Assembly (NCBI RefSeq): GCF_003977665.1
Contig: NZ_RYYV01000004.1
Coordinates: forward strand, 62,001-126,000
DNA from: Dyella choica
Lineage (GTDB): Bacteria; Pseudomonadota; Gammaproteobacteria; Xanthomonadales; Rhodanobacteraceae
DNA: 64,000 bases
Reading direction: 5' to 3'
The position numbers and the translations under genes were made by a program. Below, one piece after another: positions 25,436 to 33,519 of this stretch (positions within the stretch are counted from its first letter, which is position 1; the number at the start of each line of letters is the position of its first letter). The notes below the pieces were generated by a model. It ran no database searches. It had not been told where the DNA came from and saw only the letters and a list, made by a program, of their open reading frames with translations.

Positions 25436-26332
25436 TCAACTCCGGCACAGCCGCCGCCATCGACTCGGGGGCTGGCCTTCGATACGCAGAAAAACTCGGG
25501 TCAAATGACTCTGATCGGAGAATCCGCAAGCAAGCGCGATATCGGCCAGCCTCAACCGGCCGCTCCTGAGTAATCGTTTGGCCTGATTGACTCGCTCGTT
25601 CATCAGCCAGCGGTGAGGAGGCATGCCTGCCGTTCGGCGAAACGCGGCCGCAAAATGGCTTGCCGATAGCTCGCAAGCCATCGCCAGATCAGCGATTCCC
25701 ATATCCCCTCCCAGGTTTGCGGCCATCATTTCGCACGCACGCCTAAATTGCCAAGGAGCGAGACCACCACGCCAGCTGGCCTCCCCTCGAATATCCGCGT
25801 ACGTCTTAATGAGGTGCGCGTGCATGGCTAGTGCCAGGTAGTCGAGGAAAAGCTGGTCATCCGGCCCGTACGTGTTGAAGCGGGCGATCAGGGCGCAACC
25901 AAGGCCATACAGCACCTGATCTTCGCCATCCAGGACCTGTTGAAAGCGTGGGATTCGCCGTTGTCCGTGGTCGTATGACAGTTCATCGAGCGTTCGCTGG
26001 CTGAAATTCAAGCGAATGAACTCGATGTCCGACTCGATATGCGCATAAGGGCTCGTGCTCATGTCCAGAATACGAATGGAGCACGGCCCCTGTATGGGCA
26101 ACCTTCGTGGCCTGCCATCGACATATAGTTCCGCCTTCGCCGACGAACTGACCTGGATATGGATAGTAAAAGCATCCTCGGGGGGCACCCGCTCAGTCCA
26201 GGTTGGTGCCGCTATGACACGCGAGATGGCGATCGGATCCGCCGAGGTAAGGCGCGCAAACACCGTCTCAATGGTGGGAGAGCGGAAGCGCTGGCGCACG
26301 GATTCAGAGAATGTCAATAAGTCCACGCTCAT
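25436..26332 (-). CDS. AraC-family transcriptional regulator (CFA/I-like cupin N-terminus)
   Basis: A 298-residue regulator. The C-terminal 100 residues form the two-HTH AraC domain (DMGIADLAMACELSASHFAAAFRRT, then LRLADIALACGFSDQSHLTRVFLR in outline). The N-terminal 190 residues are a beta-rich sensory part with the FTIHIQV and SIRILDMS blocks seen in AraC regulators of catabolic or stress genes. It lies 183 nt upstream of the exported hydrolase gene on the same strand, so that gene is a plausible target. The ATG at 26332 is the first good start. Confidence 0.88.
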   Translation of the reverse strand: MSVDLLTFSESVRQRFRSPTIETVFARLTSADPIAISRVIAAPTWTERVPPEDAFTIHIQVSSSAKAELYVDGRPRRLPIQGPCSIRILDMSTSPYAHIESDIEFIRLNFSQRTLDELSYDHGQRRIPRFQQVLDGEDQVLYGLGCALIARFNTYGPDDQLFLDYLALAMHAHLIKTYADIRGEASWRGGLAPWQFRRACEMMAANLGGDMGIADLAMACELSASHFAAAFRRTAGMPPHRWLMNERVNQAKRLLRSGRLRLADIALACGFSDQSHLTRVFLRIEGQPPSRWRRLCRS

Positions 26333-26367
26333 GCCTGCCTATCGGAAGACGCCTTTGCTTCGTCGAA

Positions 26368-26940
26368 CTAGATACGCTCGAAGTAGCCGTCCAGTCGCGC
26401 ACGGGCGATCACCTTCCCACTCAAGGCACCGGGTAGCCCTTTACGACGTGCACCCCAAGCCAGCCCGGAAGGCTGCTTCAATGCAAATAGTTGGAATACA
26501 TAGCGATGCGGTCCGTGCCCAGCTAGGGCACGTGGCCCGCTATAGCCGGGTTTTCCGAAAGTGGTCAGGCCCAGAATGATCCGTGTATCGCTACGTTGGC
26601 CATCAAGCGCGCCTTCAGCCATCTGTGGACCGTCGGGTGCGATGCCGGCGGCAATGAGATGTACGAATGGTCGACGCAGTGGCGCGTCCGGATCTTCCAT
26701 GACAAGCACAAGTTCGGCAGTACCGTCCGGCACGCCCGTCCAGTGGAGCGGAGGCGACACATTGTCCCCTACGCCATCTCCGGCATACCGACGGGGAATC
26801 GTCGTACCGTGAGCGAAGGCCGCACATTTCAACTCCATCGAGCCATCTCCGTGAGCGGCGGTAGGGAGTTCGTTCCACAGCAGCCAGCGCTCGCCTGCAT
26901 GGCGATCGCGCAAAAGCCGTCCAAGAATGCGGCCGATCAT
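26368..26940 (-). CDS. YbhB/YbcL (PEBP) family protein
   Basis: A 190-residue phosphatidylethanolamine-binding-protein-like protein. Family blocks are visible: the SPPLHWTGVPDGTAELVLVMEDPDAP motif region (ligand pocket DPDAP), a GLTTFGKPGYSGP-like loop and GPHRYVFQLFAL. Bacterial YbhB proteins bind small anions but their role is unsettled. The usual GxxxxP... His block is present as FVHLIAAGI. I prefer ATG 26940 to GTG 26976. It is divergent from the GntR regulator, with a perfect inverted repeat between them, suggesting it may be a GntR target. Confidence 0.85.
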   Translation of the reverse strand: MIGRILGRLLRDRHAGERWLLWNELPTAAHGDGSMELKCAAFAHGTTIPRRYAGDGVGDNVSPPLHWTGVPDGTAELVLVMEDPDAPLRRPFVHLIAAGIAPDGPQMAEGALDGQRSDTRIILGLTTFGKPGYSGPRALAGHGPHRYVFQLFALKQPSGLAWGARRKGLPGALSGKVIARARLDGYFERI

Positions 26941-27012
26941 AGGTGCGATGCTCTCGATGGCTGAGCCGGCTGGCACTCCCCATGAGTGCCGCCGGCCGCC
27001 TCGGGTCGTGAT

Positions 27013-27034
27013 GTTGTTATATCAACATAACAAC
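27013..27034. promoter_or_regulatory. Inverted repeat, GntR operator candidate
   Basis: Perfect 8-bp arms GTTGTTAT (27013-27020) and ATAACAAC (27027-27034) are separated by ATCAAC. They lie between the divergent PEBP and GntR genes, 43 bp before the GntR start. The placement suits autoregulation and control of the PEBP gene. This is inferred from symmetry and position only. Confidence 0.55.
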
Positions 27035-27076
27035 GGATCGATAGGCAAGTGAGCGCAGACTGGGTAAGATCCCCCC

Positions 27077-27871
27077 ATGCCTGAGCCATCTCCTCCTTCC
27101 GCACAGAAACTACTTCGCGCCAGAGGCACCGCCCTTCATCATCAACTGTTCCTGGCCCTGCGCACCCGAATTTTGGATGGCAGCTACGGAGCGGGCGACA
27201 TGCTGCCCACCGAAGACGAGCTGTGCTCGCGCTTTGGGGTGTCACGCATCACCGTGCGGCGTGCCCTTTACGATCTTGAGGCACAGGGGCTAGTCGAACG
27301 CCGCCAGGGGCGTGGCACTTTCGTACTTGCCAATTCAGTACTGACACGACCTGCGGCTACGGTCGACCTTATCGACTCCTTGCGCCGGACCGCTGATGTG
27401 ACCAAGGTGACCGTGCTGCAGTTGGAGCAGCAGGAACCTCCGGCTGCGATAGCCGAGCTTTTAGGCATCGCCCCCCAGGTCGCTGCCACGCATGCCATCC
27501 GTGTGCGTCGTTTTTCTGGCACGCCAGTCATGGTGACCGACGCATGGTTGCCGAATAGCCTCGGTCTTCGTCTGACGCGCACCGTGCTACAGAAAACGCC
27601 GCTGCATAAATTGCTGATGCAACACGGCGTGAAGGTCGGGCGAGCCGTCCAGGAAGTCACGGCGATAGCGGCTGACGCGGCGCACGCGGACCTTCTGCAA
27701 GTAGGCCTGGGAGTTCCGTTGTTGAAACTCACGCGCCTGCTATACGACGCCAAGGCCAAGCCAATACAACATATGACAGTTGTGATCGTTCCTGAGCGCA
27801 GCCGTTTGTTGATGGATGCGCCCATCGCCGACGCAAGCATGTCGTCAGCCGGCTACATTGTGCACGGCTGA
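27077..27871 (+). CDS. GntR/HutC-family regulator with UTRA domain
   Basis: A 264-residue regulator. The N-terminal winged HTH shows LPTEDELCSRFGVSRITVRRALYDLEAQGLVERRQGRGTFV in outline. A UTRA ligand-binding domain follows (TPVMVTDAWLPNSLG, IQHMTVVIVPERSRL). UTRA-type GntR repressors respond to sugars phosphates, histidine intermediates or similar small molecules; the ligand is not evident. The start ATG is 15 nt after a GTAAGA stretch. The perfect inverted repeat just upstream is the probable binding site. Confidence 0.88.
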   Translation: MPEPSPPSAQKLLRARGTALHHQLFLALRTRILDGSYGAGDMLPTEDELCSRFGVSRITVRRALYDLEAQGLVERRQGRGTFVLANSVLTRPAATVDLIDSLRRTADVTKVTVLQLEQQEPPAAIAELLGIAPQVAATHAIRVRRFSGTPVMVTDAWLPNSLGLRLTRTVLQKTPLHKLLMQHGVKVGRAVQEVTAIAADAAHADLLQVGLGVPLLKLTRLLYDAKAKPIQHMTVVIVPERSRLLMDAPIADASMSSAGYIVHG

Positions 27872-27886
27872 TACAGGGCCTCTGCG

Positions 27887-27975
27887 TGGTGGCCGAGGAC
27901 AGCTTGGCCCATATGTTCGCCAATGGCCGGGGAGTTGCGCGCGACATTGATGCAGCCGTCACGTTGCTTATGGAT
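27887..27975 (+). pseudogene. Remnant of a Sel1-repeat gene
   Basis: About 85 bp match 24160-24245 within the intact Sel1-repeat gene with roughly ten mismatches. The same residues (VAEDSLAHMF, GRGVARDIDAA) are readable, but there is no start codon and the similarity stops abruptly. It is therefore a fragment left by a past duplication or recombination across the 24-28 kb interval. Confidence 0.7.
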
Positions 27976-28003
27976 CGAAAGCGGACGTTGCCCTGCAAAA
28001 GAA

Positions 28004-28468
28004 CTATGGCGACTCTACATACTTCTTAAAGGCGCCGATCGTTCCCATCCAATAGAAGCGTAAATGCCTGTAGATGGCTGTCGTGGGAAATCCGGAGGCC
28101 TTGAATTTGAGAATCGTTTGGTCCCCATCGGCGTCGAGCACGAAGCTAAGCTTCGTATAGCTCGAGGACTGATCCGGGAGACGTGACAACGAGCTCAGAT
28201 GGGTGAAGCTCAGCTCTTTGCATGGGCGGAATGCAAGAACTACCCCCCTGTTTTCAAATGGCAGGTGGTGTACGCCACGAACGACAATTGCGCTTCCTAA
28301 CGCCCAAGTCGTATCCACCTCGACCGCATAATCGTCGCCGCCAAGCCATTCGCGCATGCTTTGAGGGCGAACAAGATGCTCCCAAACCACCGAAACGGGC
28401 CGCTCCAAAACCACTTCTTCGCTGAAATGGCCAGGAATATCGCTGGCATCGTTGAGTGAGAGATTCAT
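28004..28468 (-). CDS. SRPBCC/AHSA1-like domain protein
   Basis: A 154-residue single-domain protein of the START/SRPBCC superfamily. It begins with the typical first strand and helix (EEVVLERPVSVVWEHLVRPQSMREWLGG). A central strand block follows (GSAIVVRGVHHLPFENRGVVLAFRPCKELSFTH in outline), then the long C-terminal helix (RFYWMGTIGAFKKYVE). Members bind hydrophobic ligands or act as AHSA1-like factors; no specific role can be assigned. It is transcribed towards the Sel1 remnant and has no operon partner. Confidence 0.75.
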   Translation of the reverse strand: MNLSLNDASDIPGHFSEEVVLERPVSVVWEHLVRPQSMREWLGGDDYAVEVDTTWALGSAIVVRGVHHLPFENRGVVLAFRPCKELSFTHLSSLSRLPDQSSSYTKLSFVLDADGDQTILKFKASGFPTTAIYRHLRFYWMGTIGAFKKYVESP

Positions 28469-28526
28469 TACTGGAAATCCACGCCGCCGCGCATTGGTAA
28501 TGCCAAGAGTATCTCACTTCGGGATG

Positions 28527-28559
28527 GTCTGAAAAAATCCGTCCTGGATTTTTTCAGAC
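28527..28559. terminator. Strong hairpin with A/T-rich stem
   Basis: A perfect 14-bp stem (GTCTGAAAAAATCC / GGATTTTTTCAGAC) with a 5-base loop. The T-run lies inside the stem. It may be a bidirectional terminator or part of a dispersed element. Confidence 0.6.
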
Positions 28560-28581
28560 GCGTGTGCATCCTTGCACCGCG

Positions 28582-28606
28582 GAAGCTCTGAATAAATCAG
28601 AGCTTC
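28582..28606 (+). terminator. Second hairpin, 10-bp stem followed by T-rich sequence
   Basis: GAAGCTCTGA and TCAGAGCTTC pair perfectly around an ATAAA loop and are followed by TTTC. It is only 22 bp from the preceding hairpin, and the two may act together as a double terminator or insulator. Confidence 0.55.
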
Positions 28607-28878
28607 TTTCGACGCCCCATTCTTCACCAAAACATGCCGTCGCGACGGGCGATCCATGACGATCGAGGCGCATGGTGCGGCTCCCCGCTTCCCGAATCGA
28701 TTGCAGACTGTGCATTCATGGCCTGGGTTGTGACTTCCCTCGTAACGCTGCTTTGGGTCATGCGTGCCGCGTCAGTCTGCGCAAGAGAGTGCGCGCAGAC
28801 CACCGATGGCGTCCCAGCCCTGAGCCTGCACCGGCGCCAGCTCGGCCTTGACGCTTTCCACCCATGCTGCGCCACGAC

Positions 28879-28894
28879 TTGACACCGGTGTCAA
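28879..28894. promoter_or_regulatory. Perfect palindrome, LacI-type operator candidate
   Basis: TTGACACCGGTGTCAA is a perfect 16-bp palindrome with the central CG typical of LacI-family operators. It lies 90 bp upstream of the glucokinase start, at the head of a locus that contains a LacI-family regulator gene (37632-38639). Binding by that regulator is inferred. Confidence 0.6.
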
Positions 28895-28984
28895 TTACGG
28901 TGGAGGCTGATAAACAGTTCCAATGCCGGGGGTGCGCTGGACGTGGCAGTTGACCATTCGGATCGATATGCGGGGGGCGCGGCA

Positions 28985-30001
28985 ATGCTATTTCTGGCCG
29001 CAGACATTGGCGGCACGCACGCGCGAGTGGCGTTGATGCGCGCGTCGCTCGACGGCAGCCGAGTAGTTGAAACACTCGGCTATCGCGTGTTCGTGTGTGC
29101 GCAGTTCCCCACCCTGCCGAAACTGCTGCAAACCTTTATCGACGCCGATGTGCGAGCCCCATTGAAGCACTGCGTGCTCGCTTGCGCCGGCCAGATCGTG
29201 GGCGACGAGGTCGTCAACGACAATCTCGCCTGGCCCATCCATCTGAGGCAGCTGCGCAACGCGCTGGGCTTGGATGAGGTTGCCGTACTCAACGACTTCG
29301 AAGCGCTGGCCTACGCGCTCGACGGCTCGCTCGCTCATGGTGGCCGCCACCTGTGTGGACCGGGCGCACCTCCTTCCCGTGGCCCGACCCTGGTGATCGG
29401 GCCTGGCACGGGCCTAGGCGCGGCGGTGCATGTTCCCAGTCCGGCCGGCGGTTTCGTGTTGCCGACCGAAGCCGGCCAGATGGATTTCGCATCGAATTCG
29501 GTGCGTGAGCGCGAAATTCTCGCGCACCTCGCGCCGGATGGCGGCTATGTGGCATTTGAACACCTCGTGTCAGGGCCAGGCCTGCTCACCCTCTACACGA
29601 GCCTGTGCACCCTGCACGGGGAGTCGCCAAAGTTGGCGACGCCCGAAGCCGTCACTACGGCAGCCATCGGGGGCAGCGATATGCATGCCTTGGAGGCCGT
29701 GGAAATTTTCTGTGCCGCGCTGGGCAGCTTCACCGGCAATCTTGCGATGACCTTCATGGCCACGAGCGTGTATCTGGCTGGCGGCTTCCTCTCTTCCGTG
29801 TTCGAGCTGCTCAAGCACAGCACCTTTGAGGAGCGATTCCTGCACGGTCGCAGCGCGCGCACGCTGCTGGCGCAAGTACCGGTGTGGGTAACCGAGCATG
29901 GCCGGCACGGCGTGCAGGGTGCGGCCCAGTGGTACCTCGAGCGTGGCATGTCAGGAACAGCAACGTTGCGACACGCCGCAGCAAGTGGCGTACGCGCATG
30001 A
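28985..30001 (+). CDS. glk: Glucokinase
   Basis: A 338-residue glucokinase of the proteobacterial Glk (ROK-unrelated) family, which phosphorylates glucose with ATP. The ATP/phosphate-1 motif is LAADIGGTHARVAL. Sugar-binding and catalytic residues appear in LNDFEALAYAL. The phosphate-2 block is VIGPGTGLGAAV, followed by LPTEAGQMDF and the adenosine-site LAGGF. ATG 28985 follows a GGGGGG run; GTG 28943 is an upstream alternative. A LacI-type palindrome lies just upstream. As the first gene of the glycan locus it would feed released sugars into central metabolism. Confidence 0.92.
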   Translation: MLFLAADIGGTHARVALMRASLDGSRVVETLGYRVFVCAQFPTLPKLLQTFIDADVRAPLKHCVLACAGQIVGDEVVNDNLAWPIHLRQLRNALGLDEVAVLNDFEALAYALDGSLAHGGRHLCGPGAPPSRGPTLVIGPGTGLGAAVHVPSPAGGFVLPTEAGQMDFASNSVREREILAHLAPDGGYVAFEHLVSGPGLLTLYTSLCTLHGESPKLATPEAVTTAAIGGSDMHALEAVEIFCAALGSFTGNLAMTFMATSVYLAGGFLSSVFELLKHSTFEERFLHGRSARTLLAQVPVWVTEHGRHGVQGAAQWYLERGMSGTATLRHAAASGVRA

Positions 30002-30205
30002 GCCACATAGCAGGACCGCGGGGCGTGCGTCCCGCGCAGTAACACCCAATGGTTGACCTGGGCTCACCAAGCCTTGGTTGGGGACAAAAGAGAAGTTGCA
30101 TCACGACGGCGTGCGAACCCGCAGGCACCGCCGGGCTACACGCTTTTTCTTGAATTCCATGCAGCACCAGAGGTTCGACAGGCAACAGCAACGAGGTTAG
30201 AGCCC

Positions 30206-33200
30206 ATGTCCACCGTATTTCGCAAGCATCCATTGTCATTTGCCGTCAGCATGTCGCTGTTCGCGGTCGTGTCGACGTCCGCTGCAGCGTCGAAATTCGT
30301 CTATAGCCCGTCGGACGGCCAGGCTACGCAGGCCAGCACGACGCAGTCCTCACCACCGGCGTCTCCTGACGCCAAAAAGGCCGACACCAAGAAAACCGAC
30401 GGCAGCGCCGGCCAGAAAAACGCGGTGATGCTGTCGGCCGTGTCCGTCTCCGGCGTGCGTGCTTCGCAGATGCGCGCCATCGACCTGAAACGCGACGCGG
30501 CAAACATCCAGGACAGCATCACGGCGGAAAACATCGGCGCGCTGCCGGACACCACCATCACCGACTCGTTGCAGCGTGTCACCGGCGTGCAGATCAACCG
30601 CGACGCTGGCGTGGGCACTTCGGTAGACGTGCGTGGCCTGCCCCAGGTCGGCACCATGTTGAATGGCGAAGTGTTCATCACGGCGGACCAGATCGATTCG
30701 CAGCAGCCCGACTTCACCATGCTGCCTTCCACGCTGTTCCACGGTGTCGACGTGGTCAAATCGTCCACCGCCAACGAGACCGATGGCGGCATCAGTGGCG
30801 CCATCGACCTGCATACCTACCGCCCCTGGGATCTTCCCAGCGGATTCACCTACAGCTATTCGGCCAATGGAGAACGCGGCAGAACCACCCACCATTTGGG
30901 GCCCGAGGCCAACGGCCTTGTTTCCTACAACGACCATGGCCGTTGGGGCCTGCTTATCTCCGCTGACTTCTCCAACACCACGCGGACGAACTCCACCGAG
31001 GGTCTCGATCAGTATGGCGTAGTGCTCAACGGCGAGAATGCCGCCAGCGCGGGTGGCTACAACGGCTTCCTCACGCCATGGAACGGTGCGCCGATCCCGT
31101 CGAGGATCGTGCAGAACCCCGATGGCAGCGTGGACGTCAATGGCGACGGCAAGTCCAACGGCGTCTTCATGGGCAGCCAGGACATCGGCATCAATGAGAT
31201 CACCACCCAGCGCAAACGCAAGTCCGGCAATGCGTCGTTTCAGATGGATCTCGGCGATGGCTTCAGCGTGACCAGCGACTACTTCTACTCGCAACAGCGC
31301 CAGTACGATCGCAATTTCGGCATCCAGTTCAACTCCACCAACTGGCAGGGCGCAACCTATGTGCCGCTGCAATCGCGCGATACCGGAAGCCCCGCCCTCG
31401 GCGCCTACGGCACGCCGCAGCCCGGCTGGCAGGGCTCGCAGATATTCACCACGCAGGTGTACGAGAAGTGGCCGGGCGACGTGGAGTCGTACTCGCAGAT
31501 CATCCAGAAAAGCTCCAATGCGAAGAACTTCAATCTCCAGCTGGACTACGACGACGGCGGACCTTTCACGGCGAGCCTGCGCGGCATCCGTGACACGGCG
31601 TTCCAGTCGAACGTCGAAACCGACATCAACGTGTCCGACTCCGATGGCGCACTGTGGCCCAACGTGTTGATGCCCGGCGTACCCGCCGGCGCCGTGCCGC
31701 CCGGTACCTTCGTCTACCCGGCGCAATTGGGCGGCAACCGTGTGTTCAACGCCAACGGCGTGCCCCAGAACACGATCCCGATCATCGCGAACTTCGCCGG
31801 CCGCTACATCACGGTCAGCATGCCTTCCTCGCTGGCGGCCGATTTCGCCAACCCCAACGGCTGGACGATGAAAACGCTGGAATCCTCCGGCGACTACGAT
31901 CGCAAGGTGGCGCTGAACGCCTTGCGTTTCGACGGGCAATACGACTTCCAGGACGGCATCAAGCTCGAATTCGGCGTGCGCAACAGTATCCGCAGCGCCA
32001 GGAACGTCGGCTGGACGCTGGAAACGCCGGTCTATGCAGGCATCGGCGCCACCGACCCGAACGGCTGCCTCGTACGCTATGTCGGCGCCGACGTGATCAT
32101 GGATAGCGGCTCCTGCACCGCAGGCAATGCGCTGGGCTACTACCGCGCAGGCCCGCTGTCCGCCATATCGATGCCCAATACCGCGGCACCGCTGTCGGGC
32201 AATTTCAAAAAATACACCAACCTGCTCGGCTCGGGCATCAATTTCTGGGCGGTCGATCCCAACGCCCTGATCAATCCGGTTTCGTACTGGAAATCGCTCT
32301 ACCCCGATACCGTCCAGGTGGGCGAGCCGGGAACGACCTGGGGCGTGGGGCTGAAGGAGCTGTCGGGCTATATGCAGGGCGATTTCAACGGCACCCTCGG
32401 CGACATGCCGTACAGCGGCAACGTGGGCGTGCGCGTGATCCACACCAATCTGGACGTTACCCAGCACTTGAGTGGCGCTCCGGGTTCGTATGGCGACGAG
32501 CCCGCGGACGCAGGCACCGCCGTCACCAGGCGCAGCTACAACGACGTTCTACCGTCGCTGAATTTTTCGCTGGACCTGACCGACGCCCTGAAGTTCCGGC
32601 TGGCCTATTCCAAGAACATGATGCCGCTTGATCTCAGTACCTGGGCGGGCGGCTTGCAGTTGAACTACTCGCTGGCGGAGACACCGCAGGGGCCGATCTT
32701 CCGTGTCTCCAACGGCACCTCGACGGGCAACCCGAACCTCAAGCCGTGGCGCTCCACCAACTATGGCGCATCCCTGGAGTACTACATCAATCCCACCAGC
32801 ATGCTCAGCCTGGCGTTCTTCCGCATCAACGTGGAAAGTTTCATCAAGAACGGCAGCGTGACCAACTGCACCCTGCCCGACGAGGACGGCGTGGTGCGCA
32901 ATCACTGCATCGTGATCACCGAACCCGTGCAGGGCACCGGCAACAGCATCAAGGGCGCGGAGTTCGATTATCGCCAGGGCTTTACCTTCCTGCCGGGCTT
33001 TCTGTCCAAGACGGGCATGGAGGTGAACGCCACTTACGCGCCAAGTAACTCGGGCGAAAGGGACCTGTCCGGCCAGAAGATTCCCTTCCAGGACAACTCC
33101 ACCAAGTCCGGCAATTTCATCCTGTGGTACCAGGACGGCCACTTCCAGGCTCGCCTCGCCTACAACTACCGTTCGCGGCGAGCCGTGATGGACAGCGTGG

Positions 33201-33412
33201 GCGGCATCACGGGCATGGAGATGTACGAAGCGCCGCAGAAATATCTGGATGCGTCGATTTCCTACAAGATCAACAAATACGCCGAAATATTCCTGGATGG
33301 AACCAACCTCACCAACGAGTACCAGCACTACTACCTGGTGTGGCCCGATCAGCCGGCGCACTCGACTTTCTCCGAGCGCATGTTCATGTTTGGCATACGC
33401 GGCCAGTGGTAG
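30206..33412 (+). CDS. TonB-dependent receptor, Xanthomonas/Caulobacter glycan type
   Basis: A 1068-residue outer-membrane transporter. A signal peptide (FAVSMSLFAVVSTSAAA) precedes a spacer. The plug domain shows the subfamily block IQDSITAENIGALPDTTITD and LQRVTGVQINRDAG. The barrel ends in MFMFGIRGQW with a terminal aromatic residue. This subfamily imports oligosaccharides in Xanthomonads and Caulobacter. ATG 30206 has GAGG upstream; the 51-residue extension to 30053 has no signal-peptide character. Its place between glucokinase and the GH2 enzyme suggests uptake of a glucosamine-containing glycan. A large antisense ORF here is a coding shadow. Confidence 0.93.
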   Translation: MSTVFRKHPLSFAVSMSLFAVVSTSAAASKFVYSPSDGQATQASTTQSSPPASPDAKKADTKKTDGSAGQKNAVMLSAVSVSGVRASQMRAIDLKRDAANIQDSITAENIGALPDTTITDSLQRVTGVQINRDAGVGTSVDVRGLPQVGTMLNGEVFITADQIDSQQPDFTMLPSTLFHGVDVVKSSTANETDGGISGAIDLHTYRPWDLPSGFTYSYSANGERGRTTHHLGPEANGLVSYNDHGRWGLLISADFSNTTRTNSTEGLDQYGVVLNGENAASAGGYNGFLTPWNGAPIPSRIVQNPDGSVDVNGDGKSNGVFMGSQDIGINEITTQRKRKSGNASFQMDLGDGFSVTSDYFYSQQRQYDRNFGIQFNSTNWQGATYVPLQSRDTGSPALGAYGTPQPGWQGSQIFTTQVYEKWPGDVESYSQIIQKSSNAKNFNLQLDYDDGGPFTASLRGIRDTAFQSNVETDINVSDSDGALWPNVLMPGVPAGAVPPGTFVYPAQLGGNRVFNANGVPQNTIPIIANFAGRYITVSMPSSLAADFANPNGWTMKTLESSGDYDRKVALNALRFDGQYDFQDGIKLEFGVRNSIRSARNVGWTLETPVYAGIGATDPNGCLVRYVGADVIMDSGSCTAGNALGYYRAGPLSAISMPNTAAPLSGNFKKYTNLLGSGINFWAVDPNALINPVSYWKSLYPDTVQVGEPGTTWGVGLKELSGYMQGDFNGTLGDMPYSGNVGVRVIHTNLDVTQHLSGAPGSYGDEPADAGTAVTRRSYNDVLPSLNFSLDLTDALKFRLAYSKNMMPLDLSTWAGGLQLNYSLAETPQGPIFRVSNGTSTGNPNLKPWRSTNYGASLEYYINPTSMLSLAFFRINVESFIKNGSVTNCTLPDEDGVVRNHCIVITEPVQGTGNSIKGAEFDYRQGFTFLPGFLSKTGMEVNATYAPSNSGERDLSGQKIPFQDNSTKSGNFILWYQDGHFQARLAYNYRSRRAVMDSVGGITGMEMYEAPQKYLDASISYKINKYAEIFLDGTNLTNEYQHYYLVWPDQPAHSTFSERMFMFGIRGQW

Positions 33413-33455
33413 CCGTATAAATCAGCGCCATGTAGCCGTTGCTTCAAGGCAAATC

Positions 33456-33481
33456 GTCATTCCGGCGAAGGCCGGAATGAC
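33456..33481. repeat. Short hairpin between receptor and permease genes
   Basis: The arms GTCATTCCGG and CCGGAATGAC flank CGAAGG. The element shares its centre with 20606-20625 and is of a type widely dispersed in proteobacterial intergenic DNA. It could attenuate or protect the upstream transcript. Confidence 0.65.
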
Positions 33482-33519
33482 AAGTAAAGACATTCGTATC
33501 CCACCACAACAAGGCAAGC

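Larger units (their letters stand above)
28469..28984. other. Intergenic stretch with hairpins and an operator-like palindrome
   Basis: Two strong hairpins lie at 28527-28559 and 28582-28606, and a perfect palindrome at 28879-28894. Short ORFs on both strands between 28620 and 28880 lack family features or convincing ribosome sites, so I annotate no gene there. Confidence 0.55.

Noticed and set aside
28624-28882. Overlapping short ORFs on both strands before the glucokinase gene
   Set aside because: No family features and no convincing start; left as intergenic.
30350-32467. A 705-codon ORF antisense to the TonB receptor
   Set aside because: It lies wholly inside a clearly conserved receptor gene and has no recognisable domain.
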